This document shows positions 1 through 4,867 of a stretch of DNA of 5,243 bases, in pieces. The number at the start of each line of letters is the position of its first letter. Within the stretch, counting starts at the first letter, position 1. The stretch is from positions 1 through 5,243 of the forward strand of contig JAUYIV010000267.1 in NCBI GenBank assembly GCA_030688105.1, read 5' to 3'. This DNA is from Actinomycetota bacterium. GTDB lineage: Bacteria > Actinomycetota > Acidimicrobiia > Spongiisociales > UBA11373. The translations under genes were made by a program, and so were the position numbers. The notes beneath the pieces are model-generated. The model was not told the DNA's origin, did not search any database, and was given only the letters and a program-made list of their open reading frames with translations.

Positions 1-60
1 GGGTTCTGGCCGATCGCCAATCGCATCTCTTCCGAGCGACGAGCGAGCGGCGATGGCTGA
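1..60 (+). CDS. C-terminal tail of an upstream gene (partial, unidentified)
   Basis: Frame 1 is open from the left edge to a TGA at 58-60 and encodes about 19 residues beginning GFWPIANRIS. Most codons in this frame end in G or C, as in the real genes here, whereas the neighbouring frame over the same bases has many A/T third positions. That supports frame 1 as coding. The stop lies inside the sequence ATGGCTGA, so this gene would overlap the ATG of the next gene by 8 nt, a layout typical of translationally coupled genes. The tail is too short to assign a family. It could also be chance, because only 60 nt are visible. Confidence 0.4.
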   Translation, partial: GFWPIANRISSERRASGDG

Positions 61-1210
61 CGGCGGAAAACCGAAGGCCATGAATATCGCCATCATCGGC
101 GGCGGGATCGCCGGGGCGTCGGCGGCGTACGAGCTGGCCGATCGGGCCGAGGTGACCGTCTTCGAGCAGGAGTCCATCTGCGGCTATCACTCCACGGGCC
201 GTTCGGCTGCGCTGTTCACCGAGTGTTACGGGGACTCCGTCGTGCGCCGGCTCGCCATGGGCAGCCGGAGGTTCCTCGAGGAGCCACCCACAGGCTTCAT
301 CGACCAACCACTGGTCCGGCCCCGATCGCTCCTGTTCGTCGGCACCGGCCCCCAGCAACCGGCGCTTGCGGCGTCACTCGACGAGTACCGGTCCATGGTC
401 CCGACGGTGAAGCCGGTCACCGCGGATCAGGCCCGGGAGCTGTGCCCGGTGCTCGATCCTCAAGCCGTGGTCGGCGGAATTCTCGAGCCGGGGGCGATGG
501 ACATCGACGTTCATGCGCTCCACCTCGCCTACCAACGCGGGGCGCGAGATCGTGGGGCGCGGATCCTCACCGACACCGCCGTCACCGGTCTCGAGAGGAC
601 GGACACCGGCTGGATGATCCGGACGGCCACCGCCGTCCACCCCTCCGAGGTCGTCGTGGACGCGGCCGGAGCGTGGGCCGATCGTATCGCCGCGATGGCC
701 GGAGCAAGACCGGTGGGGCTCGTCCCCAAGCGCCGCACCGCATTCACGTTCCGCCCGCCGGAGGGATCGAGCCATGAGCGGTGGCCGATGATCCTCGACG
801 TCGACGAGCGCTGGTACTTCCGGCCCGAGGGGGTCCACCTGCTGGCCTCACCGGCGGACGAGACGCCGATGGACCCGTGCGACGCGAGGCACGAGGAGGC
901 CGACGTCGCCCTCGCCATCGAACGCATCGAGTCGGTCACGACGATGTCGATACGGTCGATCGAGCATGCCTGGGCAGGGCTGCGCTCATTCGTCGACGAC
1001 CACCGGCCCGTCAACGGCTGGGACCCGGAGGCCGATGGGTTCTACTGGCTCGCCGGTCAGGGCGGCTTCGGGATCAAGACCTCACCCGCCATGGCTCGCT
1101 ACGCCGCGGGCATGATCCTCGACGGCAGCCCTCCCGCCGACCTCGATGCCCAAGAACTCGGCCCACAACTGCTCGGCCCTTCCCGGCTCCGGGAGGACCA
1201 ACGCCCCTGA
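53..1210 (+). CDS. FAD-dependent amino-acid oxidoreductase, D-arginine dehydrogenase-like (DAO family)
   Basis: This 385-residue flavoenzyme probably oxidises an amino acid or secondary amine to the imino acid, passing electrons to oxygen or the respiratory chain. The N-terminus has a Rossmann FAD site: GGGIAG at 16-21 and an acidic E38 closing strand 2. It is followed by GYHSTGRSAA at 44-53, VVDAAGAWAD at 201-210, WAGLRSF at 307-313 and GQGGFGIKTS at 335-344, the usual order in the DAO family. GYHSTGRSAA, PKRR (225-228) and WAGLRSF closely resemble Pseudomonas D-arginine dehydrogenase DauA as I remember it, and the length fits. Tyr59, Tyr255 and Arg311 match substrate-site residues. The positions of DauA His48, Glu87 and Gln336 appear to be Leu54, Leu93 and Lys342, so D-arginine itself is doubtful. 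No signal peptide is seen, so it is probably cytoplasmic. A second in-frame ATG at 80 (Met10) lies just before the Rossmann strand and is an equally plausible start. Neither start has a strong Shine-Dalgarno, but the ATG at 53 overlaps the upstream stop and could be coupled. The family call is firm and the substrate unknown. Confidence 0.9.
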   Translation: MADGGKPKAMNIAIIGGGIAGASAAYELADRAEVTVFEQESICGYHSTGRSAALFTECYGDSVVRRLAMGSRRFLEEPPTGFIDQPLVRPRSLLFVGTGPQQPALAASLDEYRSMVPTVKPVTADQARELCPVLDPQAVVGGILEPGAMDIDVHALHLAYQRGARDRGARILTDTAVTGLERTDTGWMIRTATAVHPSEVVVDAAGAWADRIAAMAGARPVGLVPKRRTAFTFRPPEGSSHERWPMILDVDERWYFRPEGVHLLASPADETPMDPCDARHEEADVALAIERIESVTTMSIRSIEHAWAGLRSFVDDHRPVNGWDPEADGFYWLAGQGGFGIKTSPAMARYAAGMILDGSPPADLDAQELGPQLLGPSRLREDQRP

Positions 1211-1235
1211 ACCCGGTCGGCCGGTCCGGTAGATT
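1207..1235 (+). promoter_or_regulatory. Candidate promoter for the PLP-enzyme gene
   Basis: A -10-like TAGATT at 1230-1235 matches the actinobacterial TANNNT pattern. A -35-like CTGAAC at 1207-1212 lies 17 nt upstream and shares TGA with TTGACA. The -35 contains the TGA stop of the preceding oxidoreductase gene. Transcription would begin near 1242, giving a leader of about 41 nt with the Shine-Dalgarno at its end. This rests on sequence pattern only. Confidence 0.45.
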
Positions 1236-1273
1236 GATGATGAGGCAGCAGCCGCGCCCGATCGCCGACCCGC

Positions 1274-1278
1274 GGAGG
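1274..1278 (+). promoter_or_regulatory. Ribosome binding site GGAGG fixing the start at 1283
   Basis: A perfect GGAGG core ends 4 nt before the ATG at 1283. It is the clearest Shine-Dalgarno in the window and supports this start over the out-of-frame ATGs at 1237 and 1240. Confidence 0.7.
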
Positions 1279-1282
1279 ACCC

Positions 1283-2545
1283 ATGGCCGAGCGGAGCGAC
1301 TCCGAGGAAGCGCCTCTTCATCCCGAGAGCCTGATGATGTCCTACGGCTACGAGCCGCAGTGGTCGGAAGGCGCCATCTCGCCGCCGATATTCCAGACGT
1401 CGACGTTCGTCTTCCCGTCGGCTGCCGCGGGCAAGCGATGCTTCGAGGTGGCATACGGCCTTTCCGAGGCCCAACCGGGCGAGCGGTCCCATCTGATCTA
1501 CTCCCGCATCAACAACCCGAACCTGGAGATCGCGGAGGAGCGCCTCGCCCTCTGGGATGGGGCCGAGACCGGAGCCGTCTTCGTGAGCGGCATGGCGGCG
1601 ATCACGACCACGTTCTGGGCCCACCTCCGCCCCGGGGACGTCCTCGCCGCGAGCAGCCCGGTCTACGGCGGCACCCAGCACTTCATCGCGACGGTGCTCC
1701 CCGAGTTCGGGATCAAGACGGTCCGGTTCGGCCCGTTCGACTCCGCCGACGAGATCGGCGATGCCATCGAGGCGTCCGGCGGGCCGCTGGGAATGGTGTA
1801 CGCCGAGACGCCCGCCAACCCCACCAACGACCTGATCGACCTGGCGATGTGCGCGGAGATCGCGGCTCGCTTCTCGACTCCTGACCGGAAGGTGCCGCTG
1901 GCGGTCGACAACACCTTCCTCGGCCCGGTGTTCCAGCGGCCCATAGACCACGGGGCCGATCTCGTGATTTACTCGGCGACCAAGTACCTGGGCGGGCACG
2001 GCGACATCATCGCTGGGGCGGTCCAGGGCTCTCGTGAGGCCCTTCGCCCCATCCGGGCGATGCGCACCTTCACGGGGAGCATGATGAGCCCGTTCACCGC
2101 GTGGCTGCTCCTGCGCAGCCTGCCGACCCTGAAGCTGCGGATGGAGCACCAGGCCGATTCGGCGCGCAAGGTCGCCGACTACCTGCGCCACCATCCGAAG
2201 GTCGACTCGGTCCACTACCTGGGCCACATCGACGCCGACGACCCGAGGCACGAGCTCTACAAGCGCCAATGCCTCGGGGCGGGAGGGATGATCTCGTTCG
2301 AGATCGCCGGCGGGGAGCCCGAGTGCTACCGCTTCCTCGACGGGCTGCGCCTGTTCAAACTGGCGGTGAGTCTCGGATCGGTCGAGTCGCTCGCCGAGCA
2401 TCCGTGCTCGATGACCCACTGTGAGGCGGGACCGGAGGAGAACGCCAGGAATGGCATCACCCAGAGCCTGATCCGCCTCTCGATCGGCGTCGAGCATCCG
2501 GACGACCTCATCCGCGATCTCACGAACGCGCTCGATCAGGTCTGA
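1283..2545 (+). CDS. Cystathionine gamma-synthase / gamma-lyase family PLP enzyme
   Basis: This 420-residue enzyme belongs to the Cys/Met-metabolism group of fold-type I PLP enzymes, which perform beta- or gamma-elimination or replacement on cysteine, cystathionine, methionine or activated homoserine. Landmarks occur in the expected order: YSR at 73-75 (phosphate contact from the partner subunit), SGM at 102-104, Tyr128 in VYGGT (ring stacking), Asp209 in AVDNTF (pyridine nitrogen), SATK at 231-234 with Lys234 as the Schiff-base lysine, SLGSVESLAEHP at 363-374, and Arg398 in IRLSIGVE (substrate carboxylate). VYGGT has Gly where methionine gamma-lyases usually carry a Cys, which argues against a classic methionine gamma-lyase. 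The stretch between FPSAAAG (44-50) and YSR is longer than in most relatives. The start is set by a GGAGG 4 nt upstream. It follows an amino-acid oxidase gene by 72 nt, so both may serve amino-acid breakdown. The family is certain; the exact reaction (gamma-synthase, gamma-lyase or O-acylhomoserine sulfhydrylase) cannot be read from the sequence. Confidence 0.93.
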   Translation: MAERSDSEEAPLHPESLMMSYGYEPQWSEGAISPPIFQTSTFVFPSAAAGKRCFEVAYGLSEAQPGERSHLIYSRINNPNLEIAEERLALWDGAETGAVFVSGMAAITTTFWAHLRPGDVLAASSPVYGGTQHFIATVLPEFGIKTVRFGPFDSADEIGDAIEASGGPLGMVYAETPANPTNDLIDLAMCAEIAARFSTPDRKVPLAVDNTFLGPVFQRPIDHGADLVIYSATKYLGGHGDIIAGAVQGSREALRPIRAMRTFTGSMMSPFTAWLLLRSLPTLKLRMEHQADSARKVADYLRHHPKVDSVHYLGHIDADDPRHELYKRQCLGAGGMISFEIAGGEPECYRFLDGLRLFKLAVSLGSVESLAEHPCSMTHCEAGPEENARNGITQSLIRLSIGVEHPDDLIRDLTNALDQV

Positions 2546-2554
2546 GCCAAACGA

Positions 2555-2577
2555 CCAACGGCCAACGGCCAACGGCC
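2555..2577 (+). repeat. Tandem 7-nt repeat CCAACGG, three perfect copies
   Basis: Perfect units lie at 2555-2561, 2562-2568 and 2569-2575, followed by a partial CCA. A decayed unit (CCAAACGA, 2547-2554) precedes them directly after the stop of the PLP gene. The reverse complement CCGTTGG occurs once, at 2591-2597. Related units occur in the next gap at 3435-3498. The function is unknown. Confidence 0.85.
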
Positions 2578-2613
2578 AGATTCGCCACGACCGTTGGTGA
2601 CGCCTCTGGCCGT
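2572..2613 (+). other. Inverted repeat in the 3' flank of the PLP gene, possible terminator hairpin
   Basis: ACGGCCAGA (2572-2580) and TCTGGCCGT (2605-2613) are perfect 9-nt inverse complements around a 24-nt loop. A second pairing overlaps it: any CCAACGG repeat unit can pair with CCGTTGG at 2591-2597, and the first unit extends to 8 bp (2554-2561 with 2591-2598). The two pairings share bases when the third repeat unit is used. No T-run follows, so a standard intrinsic terminator is not shown. The position between a stop codon and the next promoter would suit transcription termination or mRNA 3'-end protection. Confidence 0.4.
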
Positions 2614-2652
2614 GGGCCCATCATCGGCGACTCCAACACCTCGCCGCCCCGT

Positions 2653-2658
2653 TAACTT
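2653..2658 (+). promoter_or_regulatory. Candidate -10 box (TAACTT) for a leaderless C-N hydrolase transcript
   Basis: TAACTT fits TANNNT and ends 7 nt before the ATG at 2666, the distance at which transcription would start at or beside the A of the start codon. No Shine-Dalgarno is visible before this ATG, as expected for a leaderless mRNA. No convincing -35 is seen; GACTCC at 2629-2634 is a weak candidate. Confidence 0.5.
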
Positions 2659-2665
2659 TCCGCGC

Positions 2666-3433
2666 ATGAAAGTCACCGTCTGTGAGCTGCCTGCCGAGAT
2701 GAGCGACCTCTCCGACGCCTGGGATCAGCTCCTCGCGCACACCCACAGACACAAGCCCGACGTCGTGCTGCTCCCCGAGATGCCCTTCTTCACATGGCTC
2801 GCGGCAGCGAAAAAGGTCGACCCGGCTCGGTGGACGAAGGCGGTGGAAGCGCACGATCGCTGGCAGCAGCGCTTCGCCGACCTCGGTGGAACCACGGTCC
2901 TCGGATCGAGGCCGATTGTGGTCAGGGGAAAGCGGCTCAACGAGGGATTCGTGTGGGAGTCGGGAAAGTGCCGCGGGGTCCACCAGAAGTACTACCTGCC
3001 CGACGAAGCGGGCTTCTGGGAAGCGACCTGGTATCAACGAGGCAAGAACGAGTTCGCGGTGGCGGAGTCCGATGCCGGCCCGGTCGGATTCCTCATCTGC
3101 ACCGAAGTGTGGTTCGGGCAGCATGCCCGGGACTACGGCCGCCAGGGAGCCGGGCTGATCGCCACTCCCCGTGCCACAGAATGGGCGAGCCGCGACAAGT
3201 GGCTCGCCGGAGGCCGCGCCGCGGCGGTGGTGGCCGGGGCCTTCGGCCTGTCGAGCAACCGCAGCGGAACCGACGCCACCGGGTTGCGGTGGGGCGGCTG
3301 CGGCTGGGTGATCGGCCCCGACGGCGACGTCATCGCCACGACCTCTGAAGGCAGCCCGTTCGCCACCGTCGAGATCGATCTGCTTCAGGCCGAACGGGCA
3401 AAGAAGACCTACCCCCGGTATGTGGCCGATTGA
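2666..3433 (+). CDS. Nitrilase-superfamily carbon-nitrogen hydrolase
   Basis: This 255-residue enzyme of the nitrilase / amidase superfamily hydrolyses a non-peptide C-N bond (amide, carbamoyl or nitrile) through a thioester on cysteine. All three triad residues are visible in family context: Glu38 in VVLLPEMPF, Lys108 in HQKYYLP, and Cys145 in GFLICTEVWF. Glu119 after the lysine may be the usual extra conserved glutamate. The length suits a single-domain member, and with no signal peptide it is probably cytoplasmic. The frame is open further left to a TTG at 2594, but those 24 extra codons run through intergenic DNA. The ATG at 2666 starts exactly on the first beta-strand (MKVTVCELP), so it is preferred. 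Residues after the nucleophile read TEVWF rather than the YDLRF-type sequence of many amidases, so the subfamily is not obvious and substrate cannot be assigned. It sits downstream of two amino-acid enzymes but has its own promoter-like site. Confidence 0.88.
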   Translation: MKVTVCELPAEMSDLSDAWDQLLAHTHRHKPDVVLLPEMPFFTWLAAAKKVDPARWTKAVEAHDRWQQRFADLGGTTVLGSRPIVVRGKRLNEGFVWESGKCRGVHQKYYLPDEAGFWEATWYQRGKNEFAVAESDAGPVGFLICTEVWFGQHARDYGRQGAGLIATPRATEWASRDKWLAGGRAAAVVAGAFGLSSNRSGTDATGLRWGGCGWVIGPDGDVIATTSEGSPFATVEIDLLQAERAKKTYPRYVAD

Positions 3434-3434
3434 A

Positions 3435-3498
3435 CGAACGGCCAACCGCCAACGGCAAGAAAGCTAACGACCATCGGCCAACGGGCAACGGGCAACGG
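3435..3498 (+). repeat. Second, degenerate block of the 7-nt CCAACGG repeat
   Basis: Directly after the hydrolase stop, units with period 7 read CGAACGG, CCAACCG, CCAACGG (3435-3455). A break containing GAAAG is followed by CCATCGG, CCAACGG, GCAACGG, GCAACGG (3471-3498). The lead-in CTAACGACCATCGGCCAACGG (from 3464) closely matches the lead-in and first units of the block at 2547-2568, so the blocks appear related by descent or copying rather than chance. Confidence 0.75.
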
Positions 3499-3542
3499 CG
3501 CGGTACTCGCCAAGACCGTCAACCGATCGTGCATTCCCCCAA

Positions 3543-3548
3543 TACCCT
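3543..3548 (+). promoter_or_regulatory. Candidate -10 box (TACCCT) for a leaderless lipoprotein transcript
   Basis: TACCCT fits TANNNT and ends 7 nt before the GTG at 3556, the same spacing as the box before the C-N hydrolase gene. No Shine-Dalgarno precedes the GTG, which fits leaderless initiation. No clear -35 is seen, and the C-rich core makes this the weaker of the two leaderless candidates. Confidence 0.4.
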
Positions 3549-3555
3549 CGGGTCG

Positions 3556-4809
3556 GTGAAACGCGCCCTGCCGGCTCTCATCGTGCTCTTGGCCCTCGCT
3601 GCCTGCGGCGATGACGGCGGATCATCGACGTCGCGGGCGGGCCTGGCCACAACAACGACCGGCGCGGTGCCATCCCCAACCACCACGGCGGTGACGTCCA
3701 CGACCGGTCCACCGGCGACCACCACCACCCAGCCCGAACCGATTCCCCTCGACGAGGTCGGCGAACTGACCATCGAGCCGGTTGGAGACCGCCTCCCCAC
3801 GCCGATCTTCCTCACCGTCCGTGCCGACGACGAACGCCTGTATGTGGCCAACCAGATCGGCGTGATCGATTCAATGACGGATTCGGGCGAGGACCTCCAA
3901 GTGGTGCTCGACCTGAGGGACAAGGTGTGGTTCGCCAACGAGCGCGGGCTGCTCGGCCTGGCCTTTCATCCCAGCGATCCGGAGCGAATGTTCGTGCACT
4001 ATTCCCGAAGCGGCGATTACGCCACGATGATCGAGGAGTACCACCTGCCGGTAGACGCCGTGGCCGCCGACCCCGATCCGGTGCGAACCATCCTCACCCA
4101 CCGGCAGCCCGCGGCGAACCACAACGGTGGGATGCTCGCCTTCGGGCCCGATGGATACCTGTACATCGCTCTCGGTGATGGCGGCGGAGGTGGCGACACC
4201 TACGGCAATGGACAGGACCCCTTCACCATCCTCGGCGCGATCCTGAGGATCGACGTCGACGGCGGCGAACCCTTTGCGATCCCCGACGACAATCCCTTTG
4301 CGGACGGGGAAGACGGGGCGCCCGAGGTGTGGCTGTGGGGGCTGCGCAACCCATGGCGCTTCTCCTTCGACGGTGGTGCGATGTGGATCGCCGACGTCGG
4401 CCAGGGTTCTTGGGAGGAGATCGATCTCGTGCCGCCCGGCCGCGGCGGGGCCAACCTGGGCTGGCCGATTCTCGAAGGCTCCCACTGCTTCGACGGCCCC
4501 GAATCGCGGTGTGACGACAACGACTTCATCTCACCGGTCCACGAGTACTCCCACGAGGAGGGACGCTGCTCGGTCACCGGCGGGTACGTCTACCGGGGAT
4601 CCGACCATCCCGATCTCGTCGGCGCCTATTTCTTCGGGGACTACTGCAGCGGGGAGATCATGGTGATCAGAGTCGGCGAGGGCACCGTCGTCGACTCCCG
4701 GGTGTTCGACGTCGGAATCGGCACGCTCACCTCGTTCGGCGTAGACCACGACGGCGAGCTGTACGTGACCGCGGGGAACGGCGTGTACCGGATCCGGGCT
4801 GGCACCTGA
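3556..4809 (+). CDS. Lipoprotein with PQQ-dependent sugar dehydrogenase (sGDH-type) beta-propeller
   Basis: This 417-residue exported lipoprotein probably oxidises sugars outside the membrane, using PQQ and calcium. The N-terminus is a lipoprotein signal: basic VKR, a hydrophobic stretch at 5-16, and lipobox L14-A15-A16-C17. A Thr/Pro-rich linker (about 30-63) would hold the domain off the membrane. The propeller shows soluble glucose dehydrogenase / YliI-type motifs: RGLLGLAFHP (130-139), HNGGMLAFGPDG (189-200) with His189 at the likely catalytic-base position, the glycine-rich GDGG turn at 207-210 and following, LGAILRIDVDGG (226-237), GLRNPWRF (262-269), WIADVGQG (277-284) and NLGWP (300-304). 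Cys311, Cys319, Cys338 and Cys364 could form disulfides. The frame is open to a TTG at 3430 overlapping the previous stop, but that extension translates the repeat block and would bury the signal peptide, so GTG 3556 is preferred. The fold is firm; true sugar oxidation and PQQ use are inferred. Confidence 0.88.
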   Translation: MKRALPALIVLLALAACGDDGGSSTSRAGLATTTTGAVPSPTTTAVTSTTGPPATTTTQPEPIPLDEVGELTIEPVGDRLPTPIFLTVRADDERLYVANQIGVIDSMTDSGEDLQVVLDLRDKVWFANERGLLGLAFHPSDPERMFVHYSRSGDYATMIEEYHLPVDAVAADPDPVRTILTHRQPAANHNGGMLAFGPDGYLYIALGDGGGGGDTYGNGQDPFTILGAILRIDVDGGEPFAIPDDNPFADGEDGAPEVWLWGLRNPWRFSFDGGAMWIADVGQGSWEEIDLVPPGRGGANLGWPILEGSHCFDGPESRCDDNDFISPVHEYSHEEGRCSVTGGYVYRGSDHPDLVGAYFFGDYCSGEIMVIRVGEGTVVDSRVFDVGIGTLTSFGVDHDGELYVTAGNGVYRIRAGT

Positions 4810-4834
4810 CCGACCAGGCGGGGGCGGCTAGGGT
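4806..4834 (+). promoter_or_regulatory. Candidate promoter for the beta-helix protein gene
   Basis: A -10-like TAGGGT (4829-4834) and a -35-like CTGACC (4806-4811) are separated by 17 nt. As with the promoter at 1207-1235, the -35 contains the TGA stop of the preceding gene. Transcription would begin near 4841, leaving a leader of about 27 nt. Confidence 0.45.
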
Positions 4835-4855
4835 GCCCCACCCGACGGATGATCT

Positions 4856-4861
4856 GAGGTG
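4856..4861 (+). promoter_or_regulatory. Ribosome binding site GAGGTG choosing GTG 4868
   Basis: GAGGTG is fully complementary to CACCTC in the usual 16S rRNA 3' end and lies 6 nt before the GTG at 4868. In-frame GTG codons at 4859 and 4862 overlap or touch this site, so 4868 is the best start among the three. Confidence 0.6.
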
Positions 4862-4867
4862 GTGGTT

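Noticed and set aside
1211..1232. Terminator hairpin in the CCGG-rich stretch after the oxidoreductase gene
   Set aside because: Only short 4-bp CCGG pairings are possible and no T-run follows. It overlaps the candidate promoter.
781..1884. 367-codon + strand frame spanning the oxidoreductase end and the PLP gene start
   Set aside because: It is out of frame with both supported genes, Arg/Pro-rich and motif-free. It is an artefact of GC bias.
1082..2572. 496-codon open frame on the - strand opposite the PLP enzyme
   Set aside because: It is the mirror of a firmly identified gene in high-GC DNA. Its product is an Arg/Asp/Gly/His-rich string with no recognisable motif, and it runs through the repeat block.
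2594..2665. N-terminal extension of the C-N hydrolase from TTG 2594
   Set aside because: It translates intergenic sequence including part of the inverted repeat, has no ribosome site, and would add 24 residues before the family's first strand.
2621..3445. 274-codon - strand frame opposite the C-N hydrolase
   Set aside because: It is a shadow of a gene with an intact catalytic triad, and has no motifs or promoter of its own.
2555..3498. CRISPR array
   Set aside because: The repeat unit is only 7 nt and directly tandem, with no 30-40 nt unique spacers and no cas genes.
3430..3555. N-terminal extension of the lipoprotein from TTG 3430
   Set aside because: It encodes the degenerate 7-nt repeat and would place 42 polar residues before the signal peptide, which would block export.
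3871..4485. 204-codon - strand frame opposite the PQQ-type dehydrogenase
   Set aside because: It is a shadow frame. The + strand carries propeller motifs throughout, and the reverse product has none.
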